DNA of 64,000 nt from Hydrogenispora ethanolica (GCF_004340685.1 NZ_SLUN01000016.1:59919-123918); one strand, 5' to 3'. Numbered from the stretch's first letter, positions 37,013-45,667 are shown. Notes: generated by a model from the letters alone, not told the origin. Program-made: numbers and translations.

Positions 37013-38047
37013 TCAGCACGGACGCCGGACCGCAGCCGGGCTCCCGGGGAGCAGCAACTCGGCGAATTTGAGGAGCTGCAGCCGGTAAGCGCCGGCGGCC
37101 CGCGCGCCGGCCTCGGCCAGGGCGCTCAGATTGGCGGGGTCGACGTCATCCAGCGCCGCCCGTTCCGGCGGCACCTCCGGGTTGACCCGCAGGTAATGAT
37201 CGGGACAACCGTAGGAGTGAAAAATATTCCGCAGCTCGTAATCGACCGTCTCGGCGCTCCCCGAGAACATCACGCCGACTAGCGGCACCGCCCAGCCGAG
37301 TTTCCCCCATTGTTTGGCCTTTTGATAGGGGATGGGCCGGCTGTCCCGGCCGCTGCCCAGCGAGAGCAGAACCATATCGCGCGCGCCGCAGCGGGCGGTA
37401 AATTCCTTGCAGGCCTCGGTATAAGCGCAGAGCGCCGGATTGTTGGCGAAGACGCCGCCGTCGATCAGCGGAAAGAACCGCCGCGTCTGCGAATAGATCA
37501 AGGCGGCGCTGAAATAGGTGGGCGCGGCGGTGGTGGCCCGGACCACGTCGCGCACCCAGAAGTCGTGGGAGGGATCGCGCGCCGCCTTGGGCTGGGTGAA
37601 AAAGTGGGCGTAGCGCTCCTTGACATTATAAGCCGTGATCAGACAGGGTTTTAAAAGCTGGCTCAGCTTCAGCGAGCCGAAAACCAGCCGGAGCTGTTTC
37701 TCCAGACTGTGCTCCCCGTATTTGGGCCGGATCAGGCCATCCAGGGAGAAGAGCCGCTGCCGCCAGGACTGCCTGAAGATGCACGGCCCGAAACGAAGGT
37801 AGCTCTCCAGGGCCTCGGCCGCGCTATAGCGGGGCCGGAGCGTGCCTGCGGCGGGGGACAGCAGCATGCAGGCCAAGATCCCGCCGGTGCTGGTGCCGGC
37901 GATCAGGTCGAAGAAATCGCCGATCCGCGCCCCCCGGTCGCCGCTGAGATCCTGCAGGATCCGTTCCAGCTCCACCAGGATCCGGCCGGAGATGATCCCC
38001 CGGATTCCGCCGCCGTCGATGGCCAAAACTCTAATAAACCGGGACAC
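37013..38047 (-). CDS. Patatin-like phospholipase (CapV-like architecture)
   Basis: Predicted lipid acyl hydrolase of 344 residues. The glycine-rich oxyanion motif (LAIDGGGIRGIISG), the nucleophile Ser in GTSTGG and the catalytic Asp in LIDGGVFANNP form the complete patatin dyad. Domain placement resembles bacterial patatins such as CapV, the phospholipase effector of CBASS immunity, but no cyclic-nucleotide synthase gene is nearby, so that role is not supported. GTG start. No signal peptide, hence cytoplasmic. Confidence 0.88.
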   Translation of the reverse strand: MSRFIRVLAIDGGGIRGIISGRILVELERILQDLSGDRGARIGDFFDLIAGTSTGGILACMLLSPAAGTLRPRYSAAEALESYLRFGPCIFRQSWRQRLFSLDGLIRPKYGEHSLEKQLRLVFGSLKLSQLLKPCLITAYNVKERYAHFFTQPKAARDPSHDFWVRDVVRATTAAPTYFSAALIYSQTRRFFPLIDGGVFANNPALCAYTEACKEFTARCGARDMVLLSLGSGRDSRPIPYQKAKQWGKLGWAVPLVGVMFSGSAETVDYELRNIFHSYGCPDHYLRVNPEVPPERAALDDVDPANLSALAEAGARAAGAYRLQLLKFAELLLPGSPAAVRRPC

Positions 38048-38200
38048 AACGACACCCCCGCATCGGAGCCCCCGGACCCGCCGGCCGCCGGTTTTTGAGG
38101 CGGCGAACAGCCGCGTCCCGGGTTCCTTTCGAATCTGTTACTATATGTTTAATGGCGGGAATGCCGAAACATGCCTGGAACTCTTCTTCCTGCGGCGGAG

Positions 38201-38659
38201 TCAGCGCAGGTAGCCGCCGTGAAAACGCAGGCGGTACACGATCGCGCCGCCGTGGCTGACCCGCTCCTCCCCCATGAAGCTGCCCAGGTCTCCCGCAGCC
38301 TCGCAACAGTACTCGAAGCCTCCGGCGGCGTAATCCCGGGGTCCCCGGAACGGCCGCTCGGGCGTACAGCGGCGCAGGGCGTCTTTGAGAAACTCCGCGA
38401 AGCCGGCCGGCGCCTGGGGGGCCAGCAGCTCGCCGTAATAATTCATCCCCCAGAGGATCCGGCCGTCGTGCCAGACCACTTCTTCCCCGATGAAATGGGA
38501 CGCGCCGATGTAACTGTCCAGATAGTAGTACTTGCCCTTCTGGTACGGCAGATCCTTGGAACTGGGCCGGCAGGACTCCTTCTCCCTTCCGTTGCCGGCG
38601 TAGGTGTTCTGTTTGGCCTCGACCAGGAACTCGCGGAGTTCCGGTTCATTCTCAACCAA
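38201..38659 (-). CDS. DUF5680 domain protein
   Basis: Cytoplasmic protein of 152 residues fitting DUF5680: LREFLVEAKQNTYAG, YYYLDSYIGASHFIGEEVVW, GMNYYGELL, FRGPRDY and the C-terminal GAIVYRLRFHGGYL. The function of the family is unknown; in other genomes the domain is sometimes fused to a helix-turn-helix. TTG start preceded by GGAGG 8 nt upstream; a good promoter lies 35 bp before it. Confidence 0.82.
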   Translation of the reverse strand: MVENEPELREFLVEAKQNTYAGNGREKESCRPSSKDLPYQKGKYYYLDSYIGASHFIGEEVVWHDGRILWGMNYYGELLAPQAPAGFAEFLKDALRRCTPERPFRGPRDYAAGGFEYCCEAAGDLGSFMGEERVSHGGAIVYRLRFHGGYLR

Positions 38660-38693
38660 CGATCATCCCTCCTGTTTTAAACGGCGTCCTTTG

Positions 38694-38722
38694 ATTATAC
38701 CAAACGTTTGTTCGAAAAACAA
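38694..38722 (-). promoter_or_regulatory. Promoter of the DUF5680 gene
   Basis: Minus-strand -35 TTGTTT (38717-38722), 17-bp spacer, perfect -10 TATAAT (38694-38699). The spacer holds the palindrome CAAACGTTTG, a possible operator. Confidence 0.6.
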
Positions 38723-38852
38723 GCGTCACCCGCAAACCCCAGGGTTGCGTCAAAGTCATTCAAAGCATTGACTCGCGCAGAGTATTATGATTCAAGGCGG
38801 GCGCCGCCGCGCCGCTGCGGGACTTCGACGAATCCCCGGCAAGCCTCAATAA

Positions 38853-38886
38853 AGAAAACCCCAATCCCGCGGGGGACTGGAGTTTC
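38853..38886 (-). terminator. nfnAB terminator
   Basis: CTCCAGTCCC pairs imperfectly with GGGATTGGGG, followed on the minus strand by TTTTCTTT, about 35 bp after the nfnB stop. Confidence 0.65.
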
Positions 38887-38919
38887 CGTGAATGCCGTTG
38901 CACTGTTCCGCACCGGCCC

Positions 38920-40308
38920 TCAGCCGTTGGGATACTTCTGCTTGCAGTACTCCACCATCCGGCGGGCTGCCTTCTTGCCGGCGCCCATGGCCGCGATGAC
39001 CGTGGCCGCGCCGGTGACGATGTCGCCGCCGGCGAAGACTCCGGGGATGCTGGTGGCCAGGGTTTCGGGATCGGCCTGGATGTAGCCCCTCTCATTCAGC
39101 TGCAGGCCGGTGGTATTGCGCAAAAGGACCGGGTTGGGGCCCTGGCCGATGGCCACGATCACGCTGTCCACCGGGAACTGGAATTCCGAACCGGGGACCG
39201 CCACCGGCCGCCGCCGGCCGCTCCGGTCGGGTTCGCCCAGCTCCATCCGGATACACTCCAGGGCCTGAACCACGCCCTGCTCGTCCCCGATGATCCGCAC
39301 CGGGTTGGTGAGCAGCCGGAAGATGATCCCTTCTTCCTTGGCGTTCTCGATCTCCTCGTACCGGGCCGGCAGTTCCTCCTCGGAACGGCGGTAGACGATA
39401 TAGACCGCTTTGGCCCCCAGCCGCAGCGAGGTGCGGGCCGCGTCCATCGCCACATTGCCGCCGCCGACCACCGCCACCCGCTCACCGATCCGCACCGGGG
39501 TGTCATACTCCGGAAAACGGTAGGCTTTCATCAGATTGACCCGGGTCAGAAACTCGTTGGCCGAATAGACTCCGTTCAGGTTTTCACCCGGGACATTCAG
39601 GAAATAAGGCAAGCCGGCGCCGGTGCCGATGAAAATGGTCTGAAAACCCTGTTCCAGAAGTTCCGGGACGGTCACCGTCTGGCCCACCAGCACGCTGGTC
39701 TCGAGCTTGACGCCCAGCTGCTTGATATACTCCACTTCCCGGCCGACGATCTCTTTGGGCAGCCGGAATTGGGGAATGCCGTACTGGAGGACGCCGCCGG
39801 CTTCATGCAGCGATTCGAAGATGGTGACGTCGAAGCCCTGCAGCGCCAGGTCGGCGGCGGCCGTCAAGCCCGCCGGACCGGCGCCGATGATTGCCGCCCG
39901 GTAGGGCAGCGCCTTGGCCGGCCGGACCGTTCCGCCGGCCTGCTCCGCCGCATAGTCGGCCACGAACCGCTCCAGGCCGCCGATGGCGATGGGTTCGCCT
40001 TTCTTCGCCAGAATGCACTCTTTCTCGCATTGCGACTCCTGGGGACAGACCCGGCCGCAGATCGCCGGCAGGCTGTTCTTCTCCTTGATCTTGGCGGCCG
40101 CTCCCGCCGGATCGCCGGCCTTGAGCAATTGGATAAAGTCGGGGATGTCCACCTCGACCGGACAGCCCTGGACGCAGAAACGCTTTTTGCAGTTAAGGCA
40201 GCGGGCCGCTTCGGCCGCGGCCTGTTCGGGGGTGAAGCCCAACGCGACTTCACCGAAGTTCCGGCTCCGTTCGGCCGGATCCTGTTTGGGCATTACTTGG
40301 CGCGGCAT
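38920..40308 (-). CDS. nfnB: NfnB-like large subunit (glutamate synthase small-subunit family)
   Basis: Large subunit of an NADH-dependent ferredoxin:NADP oxidoreductase, 462 residues. It shares the GltD fold: N-terminal cysteine clusters for two [4Fe-4S] centres (CLNCKKRFCVQGCPVEVDIP, CGRVCPQESQCEKECI), FAD Rossmann motif AAIIGAGPAGLTAA, NADPH motif VAVVGGGNVAMDAA, and GVFAGGDIVTGAATVI. Because a true gltD exists with gltB elsewhere in the window, and this gene overlaps a 2Fe-2S flavoprotein gene, the electron-bifurcating NfnB role is preferred over GltD. ATG at 40308 follows GGAGG by 7 nt; overlap with nfnA is 16 bp. Confidence 0.87.
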   Translation of the reverse strand: MPRQVMPKQDPAERSRNFGEVALGFTPEQAAAEAARCLNCKKRFCVQGCPVEVDIPDFIQLLKAGDPAGAAAKIKEKNSLPAICGRVCPQESQCEKECILAKKGEPIAIGGLERFVADYAAEQAGGTVRPAKALPYRAAIIGAGPAGLTAAADLALQGFDVTIFESLHEAGGVLQYGIPQFRLPKEIVGREVEYIKQLGVKLETSVLVGQTVTVPELLEQGFQTIFIGTGAGLPYFLNVPGENLNGVYSANEFLTRVNLMKAYRFPEYDTPVRIGERVAVVGGGNVAMDAARTSLRLGAKAVYIVYRRSEEELPARYEEIENAKEEGIIFRLLTNPVRIIGDEQGVVQALECIRMELGEPDRSGRRRPVAVPGSEFQFPVDSVIVAIGQGPNPVLLRNTTGLQLNERGYIQADPETLATSIPGVFAGGDIVTGAATVIAAMGAGKKAARRMVEYCKQKYPNG

Positions 40309-41138
40309 CGGCAACCCTCCATTCCATGCTGATGAGCTTGATAAGCCTCTCGCTCCTGGGCGTTGTAATACCGCTGTCTCTGGCGCAGCTCGGCGAAGTC
40401 CACCTGGAGCCCGTCAAAGGCCGGACCGTCGACGCAGCAGAATTTGCTCTGGCCGCCCACGGTGACCCGGCAGCCGCCGCACATGCCGGTGCCGTCGACC
40501 ATCACCGCGTTCAGGCTGACCACGGTCTTGACATTCAGCTCCCGGGTAATCCGGCAACAGGCGTCCATCATCGGCACCGGGCCGATGGCGATCACCTCAT
40601 CGACCTTCTCCCGCTCCAAGACCCGGCGGAGCGGCACGGTGACCAAGCCATGCTCGCCGTAACTGCCGTCGTCGGTGGCCACGATCAATTCGTGGCTGAC
40701 CGCCCGGAGCTCCTCCATGAGAATCAAGAGTTCCCGGCGCTGAGCGCCCAGGATGACAATCACCCGGTTACCGGCCTCATACAACGCCTTGACCTTGGGG
40801 TACAAGGGAGCCGCCCCCAGGCCGCCGGCCACTCCGACCACCGTGCCTACCTTTTCGATGGGGTACGGAGTCCCCAGCGGCCCCAGCACATCCGCGAACG
40901 ATTGCCCCGGTTCCATGGCATTGATCATGGCGGTGCTCTTGCCGACCTCCTGAATGATCAGGGTAATCGTGCCGGCGGCCCGGTCAAAATCGGCGATGGT
41001 CAGCGGGATTCGTTCCGCGCGGTCGTTCAGCCGGACCACCACAAAATGGCCGGGCTGAGCCTTGGCGGCGATCCGCGGCGCTTTGACCACCAACCGGACG
41101 ATCCGCGGCGCGAGGCAATCTTTGGCTACAATTTCCAA
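40293..41138 (-). CDS. nfnA: NfnA-like small subunit, FAD/NAD and [2Fe-2S] binding
   Basis: Small subunit of the NfnAB complex, 281 residues of the sulfide/dihydroorotate dehydrogenase-like FAD/NAD-binding family. An N-terminal FAD barrel (about 1-95), an NAD domain (about 100-215, GVAGGLGAAPLYPKVKAL), and a C-terminal [2Fe-2S] loop (MCGGCRVTVGG...FCCVDGPAFDG). In known systems the pair couples ferredoxin and NADH oxidation to NADPH formation. Supplies NADPH for glutamate synthase in this window (inference). The same family pair is also annotated as sulfide dehydrogenase SudBA. Confidence 0.87.
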   Translation of the reverse strand: MEIVAKDCLAPRIVRLVVKAPRIAAKAQPGHFVVVRLNDRAERIPLTIADFDRAAGTITLIIQEVGKSTAMINAMEPGQSFADVLGPLGTPYPIEKVGTVVGVAGGLGAAPLYPKVKALYEAGNRVIVILGAQRRELLILMEELRAVSHELIVATDDGSYGEHGLVTVPLRRVLEREKVDEVIAIGPVPMMDACCRITRELNVKTVVSLNAVMVDGTGMCGGCRVTVGGQSKFCCVDGPAFDGLQVDFAELRQRQRYYNAQEREAYQAHQHGMEGCRCRAK

Positions 41139-41485
41139 GAGTTTCCCTCCTTACTTGTGCAACATTCCAGCCGCCGCCACCCTGGCCCATCCCGGTTCTC
41201 CCGGATTACGCTGGGCGGCTGCAGCCTTTGTTTCAAAACGGCGGATTCCGGATTGCGCGCCTGCATAACACCGCGCGCTGTTCCGGCAGTTTGAACTTGC
41301 GGACGATTTGAGGCTTTATACAGGAGCGATTGTCACAAACAGACCGCTCCCAATTGTTGCACAAACCAAAATATTCCCAGCTCAGGCGGGGAATTTTAAG
41401 CTGTTGCCTTCCATCATAACGCATTCTAAAACCGCACATCGCAAAAAAAAGCAATTGTAATGAGAAATTAACTTATCTGAGTATA
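41139..41485. other. nfnAB upstream region
   Basis: About 350 bp without a coding frame I can support. AT-rich toward 41440. TTTGTGCAACAATTGG (around 41353-41368 on the minus strand) is a weak resemblance to a redox-regulator (Rex) half-site pair, not good enough to call. Confidence 0.3.
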
Positions 41486-41489
41486 CCAT

Positions 41490-41542
41490 AAAAAAAAAGG
41501 CTGCCGCAAGCCTCGCCATTGCTGGATTCAGCCTTCTTTTTT
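41490..41542 (-). terminator. Terminator of the ferredoxin gene
   Basis: AAGGCTG (41497-41503) pairs with CAGCCTT (41529-41535) with a partly paired interior; nine T follow on the minus strand. About 60 bp after the ferredoxin stop. Confidence 0.7.
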
Positions 41543-41600
41543 ATTGGGCTCGAGCGCCGCTTGAGCCGGTTTTGGGGCAGCCGTACTTCCTGGAGCGCGG

Positions 41601-41900
41601 TTATTTCCGGGGCACTACAAACTCCTCGGTCCGCTGATCCGCATGAATGCATTGCCAACGAATCTCCGTCTCGGTCAGCGCGGGTATCAAGGCGGCGCCG
41701 CAATCGGCCACGCTGAAGGGTAGCCGGGTCTTGAGCGCGCCGGTCGGGCAGGCTTTGACACAAGCCATGCAGTCCCAACAGTCGGCCTGATTCCGGATAT
41801 AACTGCGTTTCTGCTCATTGAGGGCCAATAGATCCCCGGGGCAGATATCCACACAGCGGCCGCAGCCGTTGCATTTTTCGCCATTGATTTGCAATCCCAT
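41601..41900 (-). CDS. Ferredoxin with two [4Fe-4S] clusters, AprB-like
   Basis: Electron carrier of 99 residues. Two classic cluster motifs, CNGCGRCVDICPGDLL and CWDCMACVKACPTGAL, occupy about residues 10-60. A C-terminal tail (about 62-99, GAALIPALTETEIRWQC) resembles the tail of adenylylsulfate reductase beta-type ferredoxins, but no AprA gene is nearby, so a general ferredoxin role is more likely. ATG at 41900 follows GAGGGTG; two in-frame ATG codons upstream (41921, 41933) lack good sites. Confidence 0.88.
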   Translation of the reverse strand: MGLQINGEKCNGCGRCVDICPGDLLALNEQKRSYIRNQADCWDCMACVKACPTGALKTRLPFSVADCGAALIPALTETEIRWQCIHADQRTEEFVVPRK

Positions 41901-41987
41901 CCCAAACACCCTCTCTTCCATTTTCGGAGGCATTCTTCGGCCCGTCCGGGTTTTCCAATCCTCTCCGGTTTACCGGTTCAGCCTGGC

Positions 41988-42449
41988 TCAGCGAACCGCG
42001 GCCAAACGCGGCCGAGCAGGGGCCCCGGCGGGGCGTTGCTGGCGCGGCGACTGCCGGCCCTTTTTCAAATCGTACAGCGTCGCCTCGATCTTGGTGGATA
42101 CCAGATCAAACAGCGGCCCGAAAGTTTTCTGCAGGATCCGAGGCAAACCCGCACCTAAACGGCTCATCACGAGCTCCACGGCTTGTTTCTTGATCTGTTC
42201 GGCCTCTTCCCGGGTAAGCTTGCCGTCGGCCCGGGCCTTCTTGAGATCGTCGACCACCGTCTGGTTAAGCTCCTTGACCACGCTGATGACCACCTCATCC
42301 AGGACCACCAGGGCCTGGGCCAGCCTATTGTCGCGGTAGCGGGTCGTCAGATAGAGCGCCGTCGCGGTCATGGCATAGACGCCGCCCGCGGTGACCAAGG
42401 GCAGGCCGACAATGAGAAAATCAGCCACTGCTTCCGGAGTCATGAACAT
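41988..42449 (-). CDS. Small membrane protein resembling LL-H-type phage holins
   Basis: 153 residues: one N-terminal membrane span (about 10-35, FLIVGLPLVTAGGVYAMTATALYL) followed by a long charged helix (VVLDEVVISVVKELNQTVVDDLKKARADGKLTREEAE, in shorter heptad-like blocks) and a basic Arg/Pro/Ala tail. This is the layout of holins of the LL-H family, but no other phage gene is near, so it may be a host membrane protein using the same fold. Two ATG codons (42449, 42443) share one purine-rich GGAGGGAGG site. Assignment is tentative. Confidence 0.6.
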   Translation of the reverse strand: MFMTPEAVADFLIVGLPLVTAGGVYAMTATALYLTTRYRDNRLAQALVVLDEVVISVVKELNQTVVDDLKKARADGKLTREEAEQIKKQAVELVMSRLGAGLPRILQKTFGPLFDLVSTKIEATLYDLKKGRQSPRQQRPAGAPARPRLAAVR

Positions 42450-42600
42450 TCCTCCCTCCGTTCCCGTCTATGACATTGTATGATCCGCAGCTGGGCGAAG
42501 GTTCCAGATCGAGCCAGCCTTCTTTTAAAAAGATAAACCCGGGAAGGCCCGTTCCCCCCGACGATGCGTTTGGCGCGTCCGGACGGGGCATACTAGGGCC

Positions 42601-43338
42601 ATGGCGGACATTTATATCGGGATCTCAGGCTTCTCATATTCGGAATGGCGCGGGATCTTTTATCCGCCCGGCCTCCCCGATGCGGAAATGCTGCCGTACT
42701 ATGCGGCGCGCTTTCCCACCGTGGAACTGAATAACACCGCCTACCGGCTGCCCGCCGTGACCACCCTGCAGCGTTGGGCGGCGGCGGTCGGGCCGGAGTT
42801 CCGCTTCGGCGTCAAGGCGCGCCGCACCCTCACCGTCGCCGAGGAGCCGGACCCGGCTCTGCTGCGGTTGTTTCTGTCCCGCATCGTGGAGCTCGGCGCC
42901 AAGCTGGGTCCGGTGCTTTTCCAGTTCCCGCCGGCCCGTGGCGCGGCGGAAGTCGACCGGCTGGTCGCGGCCCTGGCCGCCGCGACCGACTTTAGCCAAA
43001 GCTTACTTAACCATTGCTTTGTGGAGATGCGCAACCCGGCGCTTCTCCAGCCGGGATTCTTTGACTTTCTGGCCGGCCAGGGCCTGGGAATATGTTTAAA
43101 CGATCAATTTCTCCGGCCCGGCGACTGGCCGGAACCGAGCGGCGGCGCGGCTTATTTGCGCCTGCGGTCCGCCCCGTACAGCGCGGCGCAACTGGAACCG
43201 ATCCTGGCCAAGCTGGAAGGATGGCGCAGCCGGGGGTGGGACTGCTATGTCTATTGCCGGCACGAGCGCTCCGCCCCGGCGCTGGCGGAGTTGCTGCAAA
43301 GGCTGGTAGCGGCCCAAAAAACTTCCAAAATTTATTAA
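42601..43338 (+). CDS. DUF72 (YecE-like) protein
   Basis: Cytoplasmic TIM-barrel-like protein of 245 residues in the DUF72 family: IYIGISGFSYSEWRGIFYPPGL at the N-terminus, FPTVELNNTAYRLP, PVLFQFPPARGA and a C-terminal CYVYCRHERSAPA. Biochemical role is unknown. The C-terminal half is normal length. The Shine-Dalgarno sequence is weak. Monocistronic, divergent from the holin-like gene. Confidence 0.87.
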   Translation: MADIYIGISGFSYSEWRGIFYPPGLPDAEMLPYYAARFPTVELNNTAYRLPAVTTLQRWAAAVGPEFRFGVKARRTLTVAEEPDPALLRLFLSRIVELGAKLGPVLFQFPPARGAAEVDRLVAALAAATDFSQSLLNHCFVEMRNPALLQPGFFDFLAGQGLGICLNDQFLRPGDWPEPSGGAAYLRLRSAPYSAAQLEPILAKLEGWRSRGWDCYVYCRHERSAPALAELLQRLVAAQKTSKIY

Positions 43339-43531
43339 TCATCTCTAGCTGGAGTTCCCCTTTTTGCCGATAATTTTAGAGGTGGTTTTTGAATATACAT
43401 CTATACGTCGAAATCGATGCGTCGGCGGTCACCTCTACTGGCAAAAGCTCGACTCATTCGCTCGTAACCGTGACTACAATTATTGCAGCGGAAGATTCCA
43501 TTTCCCTGTGGGCAAAGGAGCATGAAAATCC

Positions 43532-44380
43532 GTGGAATTCAAAACAGGCCATCGCTTTCGCTTTCTCTTGCTTGGGCTCATCGGCCTCACCGTTCTGATC
43601 GCGGGTTTCGCCAACTGGCGGGCCCAAGCGGCGGCTCTGCCCCAAGTTGACGCCAAGGCCGCCGTCCTGCTGGATCCGGCCACCGGCAAGGTGCTATTCG
43701 CCAAGAATCCCGATACCGCCATGGCCCCGGCCAGCACCACCAAGATCATGACCGCCATCCTCGCCATCGAACGCGGCGGCCTCAGCCAGACCATCCGCGT
43801 CAGTCCCAACGCAGTCGGGATCGACGGATCCTCGATGGCCCTGGCAAGCGGCGAACGCCTGCGCATGGAGGACTTGCTTTACGGATTGATGCTGGTTTCG
43901 GGGAACGATGCCGCCGTGGCTATCGCCGACGCCATCGCCGGTTCCGAGGCAGAATTCGCCCGGCTAATGACGGCCAAGGCCCGGAAGATCGGCTTGACCA
44001 ACACTAATTATAAGAACCCTAACGGGCTCCCGGCCCTAAACCATTACAGCACCGCCCGGGATCTGGCCAAACTGACCGCCTACGCTATGCGGAATTCGAT
44101 CTTCGCCCGCATCGTCGCCACCAAGGTCAAGACGATCCCCGGCTCCAAACCGGGCGAGACGGTGACCCTTTACAACCATAATAAGCTGCTCTGGCGCTAC
44201 CCCTACACCACCGGGGTCAAGACCGGCTACACCCTGACCGCCGGCGGCTGCCTGGTGGCGGCGGCCAAGAAAGACGGCGCCACCCTGATCTCGGTCGTAC
44301 TCAAATCCAACGCCATCTACGACGACAGCATCAAGCTTTTCGACTATGGCTTCAAACAAAAATCCGGCTCACGGTCGTAA
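43532..44380 (+). CDS. D-alanyl-D-alanine carboxypeptidase, penicillin-binding protein 5/6 type
   Basis: Exported serine peptidase (S11) that trims the terminal D-Ala from peptidoglycan stem peptides. 282 residues: N-terminal membrane/signal segment (about 10-35), catalytic S68-T-T-K71, SGN (LVSGNDAAVAIAD) and KTG (GVKTGYTLTAGG) motifs all intact. The C-terminal beta domain of full PBP5 is short or absent, as in DacF-like sporulation enzymes. GTG start at 43532 with AAAGGAG 11 nt upstream. A terminator follows. Confidence 0.93.
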   Translation: MEFKTGHRFRFLLLGLIGLTVLIAGFANWRAQAAALPQVDAKAAVLLDPATGKVLFAKNPDTAMAPASTTKIMTAILAIERGGLSQTIRVSPNAVGIDGSSMALASGERLRMEDLLYGLMLVSGNDAAVAIADAIAGSEAEFARLMTAKARKIGLTNTNYKNPNGLPALNHYSTARDLAKLTAYAMRNSIFARIVATKVKTIPGSKPGETVTLYNHNKLLWRYPYTTGVKTGYTLTAGGCLVAAAKKDGATLISVVLKSNAIYDDSIKLFDYGFKQKSGSRS

Positions 44381-44407
44381 ACGGCCGGAGAATCCATTAC
44401 GGGACGG

Positions 44408-44431
44408 ACCAGCCGCAGGGCTGGTTTTTTG
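44408..44431 (+). terminator. Terminator of the carboxypeptidase gene
   Basis: ACCAGCC/GGCTGGT stem, 4-nt loop, then six T, 28 bp after the stop. Confidence 0.85.
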
Positions 44432-44586
44432 TTTCCGGAGGCATTCCGTCCCACCCGGCCGGAAGCCCGTTTTGCAACAAATTCCAAACGCCTCGTTCCA
44501 CCCGCCCGGGATTTTTAATATTTTATTACCAAAGGGAATAAAGGCCCTGGTACCAACCAGTCTTTTGGAATAAGGAGGTATCGCCT

Positions 44587-44781
44587 ATGTCGAAGCATCG
44601 TAATTTCTGCTGCCCGTGCGACCCCTGCGAAAAGAAACACAAGCATAAATGCAGTTGCAAGAAGGATAAACGCAGTCGCGGCATTGACGGATTTTTCGGT
44701 TTGGGTGGCGAGGAATTGGCGTTTCTCATCTTTTTGGTCCTGATCCTGTTGATCGTCTCCACCAGCACTTTTGCCATCTGA
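44587..44781 (+). CDS. Small Cys/His/Lys-rich single-span membrane protein (64 residues)
   Basis: A tiny gene with a strong AAGGAGG site and its own terminator. The N-terminal half is rich in Cys, His and Lys (CCPCDPCEKKHKHKCSCKK, seven Cys in 20 residues), then a Gly-rich turn (GFFGLGGEE), then one C-terminal membrane span (LAFLIFLVLILLIVSTSTFA). The layout (polar head and C-terminal hydrophobic tail) resembles small spore-associated proteins of Firmicutes, and the head could bind metal. No family is recognised with certainty. Confidence 0.75.
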   Translation: MSKHRNFCCPCDPCEKKHKHKCSCKKDKRSRGIDGFFGLGGEELAFLIFLVLILLIVSTSTFAI

Positions 44782-44875
44782 TACCCCGTCGGAATGGAAT
44801 TCGCTGGAAACTGAAATTTGTCCGGAATATGGAGCGCGATACATCTATCGCAAATTGTAAGTTTGATACGCAGTC

Positions 44876-44911
44876 AACCCGGCGGGTTCTCAAAAAACCG
44901 CCGGGTTTTTT
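44876..44911 (+). terminator. Terminator of the 64-residue protein gene
   Basis: AACCCGGCGG/CCGCCGGGTT stem with six T on the plus strand. It also stands between convergent genes (Nudix on minus). Confidence 0.85.
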
Positions 44912-44953
44912 GCCGGGCGCCGCCGGCAGGACAGCCTGGGGCACGGAAAGGGC

Positions 44954-45457
44954 TCACTCCCAATCGCTCAGTTCCGCCCAGCTGACCAGGGGGTGGCGGC
45001 CATCGGGCGCCGCCGCCATGGTCCCGATATAAATCGCGCCGTTCTCCTTGCCGGTCCGCCGGTAGTGTTCCAATAGCAAACGGGAGGTCGGCGCCATCTC
45101 CAGGCTCAACGCCTGAGCGGCGGGGATCCAGTGCAGCTCGCCCTCGCCGGTCGGGTGGAAGAACCGGTCCAGGGTCCGCCCAAAATAAATATACTGTAAC
45201 CGGATCTCCGCGCCGCGCAGCCGGGAGATAATATAGCGCAGCTTGAAGTCGGCCAGCCGCTCCGGGCGGATCCCGGTCTCCTCCCAGATCTCGCGCAGGC
45301 AGGCCGCAGCCGGATCGTTCAGCTCGGCCGGCTCCAAGTGGCCGCCGACCGGCGCCCACAACCCCGGCGCCAACTCCCGGGTCTCCGCCCGTTTCATCAA
45401 CAGCAGGTCCTCCCCATTGGCCAAAAAAGCCGCCGCCATCTGGCGCAATCGAACCAT
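44954..45457 (-). CDS. Nudix hydrolase
   Basis: Cytoplasmic pyrophosphohydrolase of 167 residues with an intact Nudix box: GGHLEPAELNDPAAACLREIWEETGI (in parts; the REIWEE core carries the metal ligands). Substrate (oxidised nucleotide, sugar nucleotide or other) cannot be inferred. Start at 45457 has a weak ribosome site; an ATG at 45439 is possible. Divergent from korAB. Confidence 0.88.
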   Translation of the reverse strand: MVRLRQMAAAFLANGEDLLLMKRAETRELAPGLWAPVGGHLEPAELNDPAAACLREIWEETGIRPERLADFKLRYIISRLRGAEIRLQYIYFGRTLDRFFHPTGEGELHWIPAAQALSLEMAPTSRLLLEHYRRTGKENGAIYIGTMAAAPDGRHPLVSWAELSDWE

Positions 45458-45549
45458 CTCGCATTCCCCCGTTCAATTTCCGGCCGCCCCGGGCCGGCTT
45501 TTCTTCATGTATTTTCAGAACCATTATAGCAATATTATTCTATGGGATC

Positions 45550-45667
45550 AGAGAATTTCAAATTACCCTAACATTCCCTTCGCCATACAATATATAGTGA
45601 GTAGCCAGGATATATCAATCAATATATTGTATGGCGAAGCTTTTTCCGAAGCGATTTGAAATTCTCT
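45550..45667. repeat. 118-nt double-stem inverted repeat element
   Basis: Outer arms AGAGAATTTCAAAT with complement (45550-45563 and 45654-45667, 14 perfect pairs); inner arms of 18 perfect pairs (45578-45595 and 45622-45639, CTTCGCCATACAATATAT type); apical loop of 26 nt containing TAGCCAGGATAT; internal loops of 14 nt each. Architecture and size match 9114-9233 although stem sequences differ. Lies between the divergent Nudix and korA genes. Confidence 0.7.

Noticed and set aside
37013..38047. CBASS immunity operon based on the CapV-like patatin
   Set aside because: No cyclic oligonucleotide synthase, E1/E2/JAB or HORMA/TRIP13 gene is near; only the lipase is similar.
38920..40308. Second copy of gltD
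   Set aside because: It is paired with a 2Fe-2S FAD/NAD protein, lacks an adjacent large subunit, and a genuine gltBD operon is present, so NfnB is the better call.
41353..41368. Rex redox-regulator site before nfnAB
   Set aside because: Only one half matches the TTGTGA-type consensus and the mirror half is poor.
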